A DNA stretch of 64,000 nucleotides from Marivita hallyeonensis. Its GTDB lineage: Bacteria > Pseudomonadota > Alphaproteobacteria > Rhodobacterales > Rhodobacteraceae. Location of the stretch: NCBI RefSeq assembly GCF_900129875.1, contig NZ_FQXC01000005.1, positions 124,001 through 188,000 of the forward strand, in the 5' to 3' direction. A program made the position numbers and the translations under genes. Positions 46,601 through 55,074 of this stretch are shown in pieces (the first letter of the stretch is position 1; each line of letters begins with the position of its first letter). Under the pieces are notes generated by a model. The model saw only the letters and a program-made list of their open reading frames with translations. It had not been told where the DNA came from and did no database searches.

Positions 46601-46799
46601 CATTCTGGAACAAAGCCTGCAAGCCCAATTTTTGATCCCCACAGCCGTTTCACTGGGCTTCGGGATATTGGTCGGCTCTGTCATCGTTATCCTGTTGATG
46701 CCAGCCTATCTCAGAACCCACGAATGGCTCGCCGACCATGTGGCGAAGTTGGGGATCGCGCCGGAGGGCCAAGGGGACAAGACCGCTGAAGCGCAGTAA
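43614..46799 (+). CDS. RND efflux transporter permease
   Basis: A 1061-residue proton-driven inner-membrane pump with twelve helices and two large periplasmic domains. The proton-relay Asp pair lies in LGIVVDDAIVVGEA (residues 398-399); the second half repeats with MFGIIGLSGIMINASLLIVNEFE, where the first half has the Asp pair. Length and features suit the hydrophobe/amphiphile or AcrB-like efflux families. The two-gene unit lacks a TolC-like gene. Substrates unknown. Confidence 0.95.
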   Translation: MRRLIEAALGNRVLPNLLMIALLFAGAFSIANLTIKNFPEITTGAVSVTVAFPGASPQEVSDGIIEPIENEIRSLDGVRKITGTARQSVGVVTVDILRSADVATVRDDIETAIAGITVFPSGSEDPVVTEVDAPELAIQYILAGNMDPATLKDLAQTAREELLAQEGISTVEISGVPVDEIGIEIDRATLESFGLSLNDIAARITAENLDLSGGTLRSSDTRLQIRALGERETGADLRSIALFEDENGAVLRLGDIAEIDDGLAEEAVSAQLNGAPGVYISVFRNGNEQILDLVETTRTYIQQDFVTTLPNTVEIVEWRNEADNLQGRIDLLIKNAAIGGGLILLLLTLFLDLRIALWVSVGIAVSFVGAFALMLAFGVTINQLSLFGFILALGIVVDDAIVVGEAIYARRKAGDAGLSAAKAGAARMAPPVFFAVATSIAAFTPLLFLPGTSGSFIAPIAAVVIFVLLMSLVESFFILPQHLAHLSTDDPRRYSPRRVTDALRNRIGGALDRFSDGPVRKAAAFSARQPLFVILTCIGILVASFALLASGTVRVVFFPEIEGNFIASTVELPSGTGSERTQDVAGNVAEAANRAAETLAQDLGVEPGQIIQATAIAVGFAPGTGDPESGGSGSPNRATVDIKIEDAETRTFAAERLENLWRQEVGDVPGARQLSFSASLVGVGAPVSLQVSAASEEAREAAVQRITEALQNRDGVFAVRNSAATSAQEVQITRTAEAEALGVSLAQIAEAVRGAVFGIVATELIRDREEIELRVRLPENERETLADIAAFRVQVGDAQVPLSTLARLDLAPAPTVLTRIDAREITTVEADVDTALTSGTAETSYITGTVLPEIQTDHPDVQISLGGEQEEQQRFGAALGQNFLLALFVMYSILALAFQSFSKPFLMLLTVPFGIIGALGGHALLGLNLTLLSMFGIIGLSGIMINASLLIVNEFEQRRAENSDADVIDVISASIAARFRPIFLTTTTTFLGITPLILEQSLQAQFLIPTAVSLGFGILVGSVIVILLMPAYLRTHEWLADHVAKLGIAPEGQGDKTAEAQ

Positions 46800-47098
46800 C
46801 CGCTTGATGTCTGAAGTGCTAAGTGACGCAAATCTAACGAGCCATTTTTTCGTCAGCTCCCTGCTTTTTCAATTTGAAGTAAGGTCCGGATAAGTCCGTG
46901 TTTGTGCAATTCGTCACGTGAAGCGGGCGTGGCTCTAGTCCACTTTTCCAAGTACCCGCATACCTATATTGCTGGCTGCTCCCCCCATTTCGCTCAGTTT
47001 AGCATTGATCGCGATCAAAGCGACTTTCCGAGAACGTGTTATCCGGTCTCAATGAAAAAGCGTCTTCTTGACTTGATTGGATGCGGAGGACAACCGAC
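46800..47098. other. Intergenic region before the FAD oxidoreductase
   Basis: About 300 bases without a recognisable gene. No clear terminator of the RND operon was found. The right part holds a perfect FNR-type box and a probable promoter for the next gene. Confidence 0.6.
47005..47018 (+). promoter_or_regulatory. FNR/FnrL/Dnr-type box
   Basis: TTGAT-CGCG-ATCAA is a perfect match to the FNR-family consensus TTGAT-N4-ATCAA. It lies about 81 bases before the ATG at 47099. A TTATCC sequence about 25 bases after the box would fit a -10 element for a class II arrangement. Confidence 0.75.
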
Positions 47099-48652
47099 AT
47101 GGCAGACCCCGAGGGCAAAGACTGGGACGTGATCATGATCGGCTCTGGCATGGGCGGCATGGCCGCGGCCGCCGCGCTGTCGAAGGTGGGGCACAAGGTG
47201 CTTCTGCTGGAGCAGTACGAGACGCTAGGCGGGTTGAGCCACAGCTTCACCCTCGAAGGGTTTCAGTGGGATGCGGGCATCCACTATCTCAATCATGTCG
47301 CCCCGGAAGATCGTGAGCGACGCATTCTGGACTGGCTGTCGGATACACCGATCGAGTTTGCCTCGATGGGCACGATCTTTGACAATGTCCATATCGGCGA
47401 CGCCCCGCCGCTGTCCTTGTCTCGCCCCTACGAGGCGCAGGCGCGCGACTTGAAGGACAGGTTCCCCGAAGACGCGGAGGCCATCGATGCATGGATCGGT
47501 GCGCTGAAAGAGGGCCGGGATGCTGCACTTAAGGTCACCTCGACGCGCGCAATGCCCGATTTGGTCGGCACGGCGCTGAAGTGGTGGCACAGCGACGCCG
47601 TCGAGCGCTGGTGCATGCGCACGACGCAAGAGGTCATCGACGAGATCACCGACAATCCCGTCCTCGCGGCGGCGTTGGCGGCGCAATGGTTCGATCATGG
47701 CGGCAGGCCCAGCAAGGCCAGCTTCGCCATGCATGCCCTGATTACAGGAGGCTACCTTCAAAGTGGCGCGTGGTATCCCGAGGGCGGGGGTGCGGCCTTT
47801 GCCGAGCACATCCTACCGACGATTACCAAGGCAGGGGGTGACGCGCGGGCCAACACCAAAGTCGAGACGCTTCTGATGGAGGATGACCGAGTCATTGGTG
47901 TGCGCACGGCGGACGGGGAGGAGATACGGGCGGACACGGTGATCTCGGATATCGGGGCGCGCGAGACGGTGAACACGCTGCTTCCCGAAGGATGCGGGCA
48001 TCAGGAGTGGATCGACGAGATCAACGCCCTGCCGCACTCGGTCGCCCATTTCAGCCTGTTCGTGGGCTTTGAGGGCGATATCGAACGTGCCGGGGCGACA
48101 CGGTCGAACCACTGGATTTACCCGGGCGGAAAGGTCGACGTGGTCTGGACGGATGCGCCCGAAAGTCCGCCGCCCGGCCTTTTCGTCTCTTTCGCCTCCT
48201 TGAAGGATCCCAGCCATGACGCGGGACCGTCTCAGAAATACGCCGGCGAAATCGTCGCCTGGGTCGACTGGTCGGTGGTGGAGACATGGGCGGGCAAGGA
48301 GCCGGGCGCGCGGGGGCAGGATTACGAGGTCTTCAAGGCCAAGGTTGCGGACGCGATGTTTTCGCGGTTCGAGGCCTATTTCCCAGACCTCGCCAAGCTC
48401 GTTGTATTCCGCAATCTCTCGACGCCGCTCACGATCCAGGCGATCACGGGACACCACAAGGGCGCCTTCTACGGGATCGACACGACGCCAGAGCGTCTGA
48501 TGAGCGAGGCACTGCAAACCCGGTCACCTATCCCGGGTCTCTTCCTTGCAGGGCAGGACGTCCTCACCCCCGGTATCCCCGGCGCGCTTTGGGGTGGCGT
48601 GCTGGCAGCGGCGAGCGTTGACCCAAAGCTGTTCCGGCAGCTGCCGAAATAG
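47099..48652 (+). CDS. FAD-dependent oxidoreductase, phytoene desaturase/retinol saturase-like
   Basis: A 517-residue flavoprotein. The FAD-binding motif IMIGSGMGGMAAAAALSKVGH is at about residues 13-33 with VLLLEQYETLGG after it, and the C-terminal FAD motif is PGLFLAGQDVLTPGIPGALWGG. Overall it resembles CrtI-type carotenoid desaturases and retinol saturase. The substrate is not defined; no other carotenoid genes are close. CGGAGGA before the ATG at 47099 decides the start over 47081. The FNR box suggests oxygen-dependent expression. Confidence 0.88.
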   Translation: MADPEGKDWDVIMIGSGMGGMAAAAALSKVGHKVLLLEQYETLGGLSHSFTLEGFQWDAGIHYLNHVAPEDRERRILDWLSDTPIEFASMGTIFDNVHIGDAPPLSLSRPYEAQARDLKDRFPEDAEAIDAWIGALKEGRDAALKVTSTRAMPDLVGTALKWWHSDAVERWCMRTTQEVIDEITDNPVLAAALAAQWFDHGGRPSKASFAMHALITGGYLQSGAWYPEGGGAAFAEHILPTITKAGGDARANTKVETLLMEDDRVIGVRTADGEEIRADTVISDIGARETVNTLLPEGCGHQEWIDEINALPHSVAHFSLFVGFEGDIERAGATRSNHWIYPGGKVDVVWTDAPESPPPGLFVSFASLKDPSHDAGPSQKYAGEIVAWVDWSVVETWAGKEPGARGQDYEVFKAKVADAMFSRFEAYFPDLAKLVVFRNLSTPLTIQAITGHHKGAFYGIDTTPERLMSEALQTRSPIPGLFLAGQDVLTPGIPGALWGGVLAAASVDPKLFRQLPK

Positions 48653-48779
48653 ACGACGAACGTATTTGTGGCCTGACGCGCCATCCACGCGCGCCACCGA
48701 ACCACGCGCCAACGAGGCTGAGTGCCGACATGGACTGATGGCGCCGCTGCAAGGGACGCCAATTCAAGGGAAACGCATC

Positions 48780-49292
48780 ATGCCGCAGATATTCTGGATC
48801 ATTCTCGCAGCCACGCTTGCGGCGTGGCTCGCCATGAACCTCTGGACGGCACCACGGATCGAAGAGACGGCCGGCGGTCTTCGCCTGCTGGATATGCGGT
48901 TCACCGGGTATTCCTATGAGGAGGTGCGAGAGTTCCTGTCCGCGCTCGATGATGAGGGTGCGGCGCTCCATCTCGGAGCGCAATTCTGGCTCGACATGGT
49001 GTTTCCGCCGCTCTTGGGCGCGGTCATATTTTTCGTGTTTCGCTGGCTGTTCCCCGGGTTGCCGGTTTTGGTCATCGGCATCGTTTCCTTGTCGTACGTC
49101 GTGGCGGATGTTCTTGAGAATCTGGCAGTGGCCAAGATTCTGCGCGCCGGCGTCGATGGACTGACGCCCCAGATGGCGGCCACGGCCAATCAATGGACGA
49201 CGGTGAAGTGGGGCCTCGCGCTCGTCGGTCTGGCGATGCTGATCATCGGCATCGCCCTCCGCCTTCGCCGAAATCGGTCAGCCGATGCTTAG
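48780..49292 (+). CDS. Four-helix membrane protein, unknown
   Basis: A 170-residue protein with about four hydrophobic segments (about 3-20, 67-88, 92-112 and 144-162). The loop after the first helix has RLLDMRFTGYSYEEVREFL. I do not recognise a named family, but the organisation suggests an inner-membrane protein. It follows the oxidoreductase by 127 bases on the same strand and could share the FNR-controlled transcript. Confidence 0.65.
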   Translation: MPQIFWIILAATLAAWLAMNLWTAPRIEETAGGLRLLDMRFTGYSYEEVREFLSALDDEGAALHLGAQFWLDMVFPPLLGAVIFFVFRWLFPGLPVLVIGIVSLSYVVADVLENLAVAKILRAGVDGLTPQMAATANQWTTVKWGLALVGLAMLIIGIALRLRRNRSADA

Positions 49293-49445
49293 CGCTCGAC
49301 ACCCCAACCTGACGGTATTCAAAGCGCTTTTCAGGAGTGGCACTCGGGCAGTTCCTCCCCAACCGATCCATGTCCCTTGTCCCGTATCGGTCGCGGATAT
49401 GGTCTTTCGGTGCACTACCTATCCCCATCAGAGGAGAGCACGAGC

Positions 49446-51047
49446 GTGATCCGGACACGGCCCAAATCCCCAGACGAGAAGATCCATATGAGCGCGTCGG
49501 AAATGGCAGGCGCGATCAAGTCCGGCGCCTTTTCCGCCGAAGAGGTCGTCGACGCCCACATCAGCCACATCCAGACCGTCAATCCGGCCCTGAACGCAAT
49601 TGTCATTCCGTTGTTCGAGGAAGCCCGCGCACAAGCCAGAAAGGCTGACGAGGCGCGTGCCCGAGGCGAACCACTTGGCGCTCTGCACGGCGTGCCAGTG
49701 ACCATCAAGGAGCAATACAAGGTCAAGGGTACGCAAACCACGCTCGGGGCAACCAACAAGATCGGCAACGTCTATGATGACGAGGGGCCATTGGTGACCA
49801 AGCTTCGCTCCGAGGGTGCGATCATCCTCGGCAAGACCAATATCGTGCAGACGCTCTTGGGCCACGAAAGCGACAACCGGGTCTATGGGCGCACCAACAA
49901 TCCCTGGGACTTGAAGCGTTCTCCGGGCGGAAGCAGTGGCGGTGACGCGGCCATCGTCGCCGCTGGCGGCGCACCGCTTGCCTTGGCAAGCGATCTGGGC
50001 GGCAGCATCCGGATTCCGGCGCTGTCCTGCGGCGTTCATGGCTTCAAACCGACGACGGGCCGGTTGACCAACGACGATTTCCCGGGCGATCTCCTCGGAT
50101 ATGGGCAGGAAGCCATCCTGCCACAGCCCGGACCGATCGCCCGAACCGTTGCGGATCTTGCGCTGGCGATGGAGGTGTTTGCCAGGACTTCGATGAACGC
50201 CACCATCGACAACGTCCCGCCGGTGCCTTGGATCGACCCGGCGACGATACCGGTCAAGGGGATGCGCATCGGCTATTACACCGACAACGGTCTCTTCAGC
50301 GTGTCACCTGCGCTGCGGCGCGCGGTTGAAGAGGCCGCAGAAGCCCTGCGGTCCATGGGTGCCGAAATCGTCCCCGTTGACGCGCCGGACCCGTTCGAGG
50401 CGATGCGCATCTTCCTCGGTGTGATGACGGCCGGAGGCGGGGCACGGATGAAATCTCTGCTCGGCGCGGAAAAACCGATCCCGCAGATTGCAGCTGCGGT
50501 CAAGGGTATGGGGACGCCGCGCCCGGTGCTTGCCATGGTGGCACGGCTCATGGCCGCAAGGGGCCAGCACCACAATGCCCGCGTGATCGGAAACATGGGC
50601 GCGCTCAAGACCGCCGACTACTGGCATCTGGTCGAGGCCCGCACGGAATATCGGGTCCGCTTCCAGCGCGCGCTCGATGCAGCCGGATTGGATGCCGTGA
50701 TCTGCCCGCCCCACGCCGTACCAGCTGTGACGCATGGTGCCAGCGAGCACTTGTTTCCGGCAGTGAGCTACGCCTTCACCTACAACGTCCTCGGCGCCCC
50801 TGCGGGCGTGGTTTCGACCACCAGAGTGCGACCGGACGAGGAGAGCGACCGCAAGGTCGGCAAGGACATCGCCGACATCACGGCACAGCAGGTCGAACGG
50901 GGCAGCGCCGGACTGCCGGTCGGAGTGCAGGTCGTCGCGCGGCACTGGCACGACCACGTGGCTCTCGCTGTAATGGCAGCCCTAGAAGCGCATTTCCGCA
51001 AGACGGAGGAGTATCCACTTCGGCCAGAATTGCCGGTGAGCCTTTGA
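49446..51047 (+). CDS. Amidase (amidase signature family)
   Basis: A 533-residue amidase-signature hydrolase of C-N bonds. The Ser-cisSer-Lys triad is complete: Lys88 in VPVTIKEQ, Ser163 in SPGGSSGG and nucleophile Ser187 in DLGGSIRIP. A GTG at 49446 follows GAGGAGAGC and is preferred; an in-frame frame-open start at 49377 and an ATG at 49488 are alternatives. Substrate unknown. It is isolated between a membrane protein gene and a gene-poor kilobase. Confidence 0.9.
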   Translation: MIRTRPKSPDEKIHMSASEMAGAIKSGAFSAEEVVDAHISHIQTVNPALNAIVIPLFEEARAQARKADEARARGEPLGALHGVPVTIKEQYKVKGTQTTLGATNKIGNVYDDEGPLVTKLRSEGAIILGKTNIVQTLLGHESDNRVYGRTNNPWDLKRSPGGSSGGDAAIVAAGGAPLALASDLGGSIRIPALSCGVHGFKPTTGRLTNDDFPGDLLGYGQEAILPQPGPIARTVADLALAMEVFARTSMNATIDNVPPVPWIDPATIPVKGMRIGYYTDNGLFSVSPALRRAVEEAAEALRSMGAEIVPVDAPDPFEAMRIFLGVMTAGGGARMKSLLGAEKPIPQIAAAVKGMGTPRPVLAMVARLMAARGQHHNARVIGNMGALKTADYWHLVEARTEYRVRFQRALDAAGLDAVICPPHAVPAVTHGASEHLFPAVSYAFTYNVLGAPAGVVSTTRVRPDEESDRKVGKDIADITAQQVERGSAGLPVGVQVVARHWHDHVALAVMAALEAHFRKTEEYPLRPELPVSL

Positions 51048-52047
51048 GAAGAGCCAATACTGGAATTCTGCCAAGCGGGAAAACCGGGCACGAGACCACA
51101 AGTTCGGTCGCCGGAGAAAACCAAATGGAATTTGAAGGCCTTTCCGCAAATGCCATTCGAATGTTGGTTGCAAAGGCAATTTCCTCCGGAAAAACTTCGA
51201 ACTCCCCATCAACTGACGTCGCCGTCTCAGCGAACGTGCGGCATGACGAGCGCAACCGAGCATGCCTAGACGTCTTCGGACAGCCGTCGCTTCTTTGCCA
51301 GCCTGAGTAGATGCTGCTTGGCATCCAACGAACGCTAAGAGTTGACGGTGACACGTGCCAAAAGATGCCCGAGGGGCGGCTTTCGCCCGGGTCGGACTTT
51401 AACGATAACTCAGCGATCCAAGTTAACCTCATTCAAAATCTTCGAACACCTAATCCACATTTCTCGGTAAGTGCGAATAGTCCATGGGTTTAGCCTGACC
51501 GACATAGGCACCGAATTGGACGGCACAGTCCGACCCGTTGGAGGCGACACCACCGCACGGGCGTTACATCAAAGGCGTCCGGTTCGGCCGTGAAGGAAAT
51601 GCTCGAAGCTAAGATGGTGCCCTGCGAGCTTAACGCACTGAAGACCGCCCTAGCTGTCTCCCGACGAGAGGCGGTAATGGCCTTCGATGTCCTGAAGAGT
51701 ACCGGCTCCGCCCTGTTTCAGGGCCAGTAGGTGGCCGTCTGGCGCGCCGTGACGGAAGGCATCGACTGGCATTTGAGGCGGCCGGGGTTGTGGTGGGCGA
51801 TAACAATGACATTCAATCCAACATTTCTCGCATCCGTGCGCTGCTCGGTCAGAAACGTGATCTTTAGGTTATCGCTTGTCGACACACAGCAACCTTGCAA
51901 CCAGCGCTCGGTTCGCCGAACCAACCCGGGCGGCAAATCTGGCATACTTGGCTTAAGCCCCTGAAGACCGTTCTGGCTAGCAAGGCCCCCTTAAAGGGGC
52001 AAGTTAACCTTGGCATCCTTGGCAGCGCTACTTGAACCTTATGGGCG
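51048..52047. other. Gene-poor kilobase without recognisable gene
   Basis: About 1 kb between the amidase and the fusion aminotransferase. All frames are short and none matches a family I know; several broken frames on both strands could be decayed coding sequence. A small GCCCC/GGGGC hairpin with a six-base loop lies near 51986-52001. No terminal inverted repeats, transposase motif or tRNA were seen. Confidence 0.6.
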
Positions 52048-55000
52048 TTACACCGTGACCTCGGCCAGCACCTCATCAAGCGCTGTCAAAATCATGTCGA
52101 TGTCGTCCATTTCAATGGTCAAGGGTGGGCGGATCTTCAGGATGTTGTCGTGGGAGCCTTCACTGCCGATGAGAATGCGATGATCGCGCATTCGGTTCTT
52201 GACGAAGCGGCAGATTTCGGTCGCCTGCGATCCATCCGGTCGGACGAGTTCCACTCCGACGAACAGGCCCATGCCACGCACGTCTCCGATGCAATCATAT
52301 CGCTTTTCGAGCGTGTTCAATCCCTCAATCAGCCTTGCCCCCGCAAGGCGGGCGTTCTCCTGCAGGGCTTCGTCTTCGACGATTTGCAGGACCTCGCGGC
52401 CGAGCCTGCAAGACAGGGTCGAGCCACCAAACGTCGAAAAGAACTCAATCCCGTTGTTGAAGCTGTCTGCGATTTCGCGCGTCGTGACGACAACACCAAT
52501 TGGATGGCCGTTGCCGATGGGTTTTCCGAGGACCACAATGTCCGGTCGGACCTCCTGCTGTTCGAAACCGAAGTAGTGTTCACCCAACCGGCCCAACCCC
52601 GTCTGAACCTCGTCTGCAATGCAAACCCCGCCCGCCGCGCGGATTTTTTCGTAAACCGCAGGAAGGTATCCCGGCGGCGGAATGATCTGGCCCCCGACGG
52701 AAGGGAAGGTTTCGGCGATGAAACCCGCAAGGCCTTGCGCCCGCTCCGTCAGGGCCGCAATCGCGGGGTCGACGAGATCGGCGAACTTGCGAGCACGATC
52801 GGGATCATCCCGCCTGAAAGAACCGCGATAGTCATCTGCCACTTCGAACAGTTCGACCCAATCTGCCTTGCCCACCCCGCCGGGTTTGTTGAATTTGTAA
52901 GCCGAGATGGCGACCGTTCCCGTGGAATTGCCGTGATAGCCATGATCGGGGGTGACGATGCCCTTGCCGCCCGTATGCGCGCGCGCAAGGCGTAACGCCA
53001 GTTCGTTGGCCTCGGTCCCGGAATTGACGAAATAGCAGACCTGCAAGTTGTCCGGCAGCTTTGAAAGCAACGCCTCGGCGAACTCCGTTTGTGCCGGATG
53101 CAGGTAGCGGGTGTTGGTGTTAACGCGCCGCAGCTGGTCGGCTGCCACGGCTTGGATACGTGGATGCGCATGGCCGACATGTGGCACGTTGTTATAGGCG
53201 TCCAAATATGGTCGCCCCCATTCGTCGAAGAGGTGATGCCGCCAACCGCGCACCAGCATCACCGGCTCTGCGTAGCTGAGGCTGAGATTGCCGCCAAAAT
53301 GCGCCTTGCGCGCGGCCAGAACGGCTTGGCGATCCGTCGGCCGATAGCGCAGCATGTCATCGGGCAGGTTCAGAAGTGCCGCCGGATTTGGGCAGACGGC
53401 CTCCCACAGGGCAATGTCATCGGGATCGCAAACACCAGGCCAGTCATCGCCGATCCCGTCGATGGTCAGGGCAAGCTGAATATGCAAATGCGGAGCCCAG
53501 CCTCCGTTCTGGTGAATGCCACCCAAATGGCAGAACACCGCACCTTTCGCGACCCGATCACCGGGCTTGAGTGTCTCCAAACAGGACGGATCAAGGTGAC
53601 CGTAGAGCGTGTGGAACGTATCGCCCTCCGGCGTGACATGGCGCAGGACGATGACGCCGCCGTAGTCGAGGTGGTCGGTGCGGTTCTCGATCGCAGCGAC
53701 CTCGCCCTCCAGCGGCGCACGCAGCGGCGTGCCGGCAGGGGCGAAGACATCCGCCGCCAAATGCACAGTGCGTCGGTTGCTGGCTTTCCACGGTCCTAAA
53801 CGGAACGCGGGTGCTGTGTAGATCAGGCGCGGCTCAAGGTAGTAGCCCAGCCAGACCTCCCCGGCCGGACCATTTTCTTCGCCCAGTCTTGCGGCCTCGG
53901 TAGGGGTCATGTCGAAGGGATTCTGCGGGCAGGTGCTTGCCTCCACTGACAGCGCGTGCAGCTGCGCATCAGCGAGGTCCGCTCCGATGATCGGGGCAAA
54001 GCCGCCCCGCGCATTGTCGAGCCACGCTAGCACGCGACCGGCCGCGTCGCTGACTGGCAGACCGCAGGCTGCGCGCAATCGTGGCGACAAGAGTTTGGGT
54101 GGTTCCGGAAAGGTCTCCAGAAAGCGCCATGCGGGGGCTTGGGAGATCACCACATAAGGATCATCCGGCGTCTCAACGGCCATGAGGTGAGAATTGACCA
54201 CGCTCACTGCCAAGCGCATCCGGATCAAAGGCCAGAGCAGATCAAGTTCTACGCCAGTCAAGGGATAGACGTCATGATACCCCTCAACCAGCGCCTCCAG
54301 CGCGCGATCTGGTTGAGGATGATCCAGCACCACATAGGCTGCGGCGATGGCGAGATCGCAGATGCGAGGCCCGGAACACATGTCTCCGAAGTCAATCAGA
54401 CCCGAGATGCGCTGATCGCCCAGTTCCCCTGCTACGAGGATGTTGTAATCGTTAGCATCATTATGGATCGCCTGCTGGGGTAGTGTCCGCAACGCATGGC
54501 TGATTGTCTCGAAACCGGCCAGCGCCGAGGACAGAAGCGCCCGGCGGCCCGCGTCGGGGATCATGTCAAGATGCTCGGCGATCCAACTGGCGCGCATCAG
54601 GTCCCACTTGAAATCGCGCGCCAATCCGGGGTGCGCGAAGTCCTCGAGCGCGTGGGCCGTCCGGCCTAACACCTCACCCAGTTGTTGCACAAGCCGCGCC
54701 GTCTTGGGCTGAGCCTTGGCATAACAGCGGCCCGGCAACCGCTCAATCAGCCAGACGAGGCGGTATTGCCCATGTTCATCCGAAAGGGTCAGAACCTCAG
54801 ATCCCGATACCGACGGCATCACCCTTGGAACCGGCAGATCGGGATCGCGCCGCGCGATATGCGCCAGTGCCGCCACCTGCATGTCAACGAGCCAGGGCGG
54901 GCAGTCCGGGCGCATCGCCTTGAGCACGTAACCCACGCCGTTGTCGGTCTCGGCCAGGAAGTTCAGGTCGTATTCGCCATCGAGTCGCGTCAGATCAACA

Positions 55001-55074
55001 GAGATGCCCCAGTGCTGGTGCAGAAGGTCTTTCCAATGGCGCACTGTCAGTAAGTCCGGCCGTAGGCAGCACAT
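52048..55074 (-). CDS. Kinase/M23/class-III aminotransferase three-domain fusion
   Basis: A 1008-residue fusion. Residues about 20-330 are an aminoglycoside phosphotransferase-like kinase with AIHNDANDYNILV and IDFGD. About 430-560 is an M23/LytM peptidase-like domain retaining HLAAD and HLHIQ metal ligands. About 590-1005 is a class-III aminotransferase fold with PLP lysine Lys851 in LGKPIGNG. Kinase plus this fold matches the hydroxylysine kinase and ammoniophospholyase (ethanolamine- or hydroxylysine-phosphate) logic: phosphorylate a hydroxyamine, then eliminate phosphate and ammonia. It overlaps the GS-like gene by 28 bases; a GTG at 55044 is an alternative start. Confidence 0.88.
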   Translation of the reverse strand: MCCLRPDLLTVRHWKDLLHQHWGISVDLTRLDGEYDLNFLAETDNGVGYVLKAMRPDCPPWLVDMQVAALAHIARRDPDLPVPRVMPSVSGSEVLTLSDEHGQYRLVWLIERLPGRCYAKAQPKTARLVQQLGEVLGRTAHALEDFAHPGLARDFKWDLMRASWIAEHLDMIPDAGRRALLSSALAGFETISHALRTLPQQAIHNDANDYNILVAGELGDQRISGLIDFGDMCSGPRICDLAIAAAYVVLDHPQPDRALEALVEGYHDVYPLTGVELDLLWPLIRMRLAVSVVNSHLMAVETPDDPYVVISQAPAWRFLETFPEPPKLLSPRLRAACGLPVSDAAGRVLAWLDNARGGFAPIIGADLADAQLHALSVEASTCPQNPFDMTPTEAARLGEENGPAGEVWLGYYLEPRLIYTAPAFRLGPWKASNRRTVHLAADVFAPAGTPLRAPLEGEVAAIENRTDHLDYGGVIVLRHVTPEGDTFHTLYGHLDPSCLETLKPGDRVAKGAVFCHLGGIHQNGGWAPHLHIQLALTIDGIGDDWPGVCDPDDIALWEAVCPNPAALLNLPDDMLRYRPTDRQAVLAARKAHFGGNLSLSYAEPVMLVRGWRHHLFDEWGRPYLDAYNNVPHVGHAHPRIQAVAADQLRRVNTNTRYLHPAQTEFAEALLSKLPDNLQVCYFVNSGTEANELALRLARAHTGGKGIVTPDHGYHGNSTGTVAISAYKFNKPGGVGKADWVELFEVADDYRGSFRRDDPDRARKFADLVDPAIAALTERAQGLAGFIAETFPSVGGQIIPPPGYLPAVYEKIRAAGGVCIADEVQTGLGRLGEHYFGFEQQEVRPDIVVLGKPIGNGHPIGVVVTTREIADSFNNGIEFFSTFGGSTLSCRLGREVLQIVEDEALQENARLAGARLIEGLNTLEKRYDCIGDVRGMGLFVGVELVRPDGSQATEICRFVKNRMRDHRILIGSEGSHDNILKIRPPLTIEMDDIDMILTALDEVLAEVTV

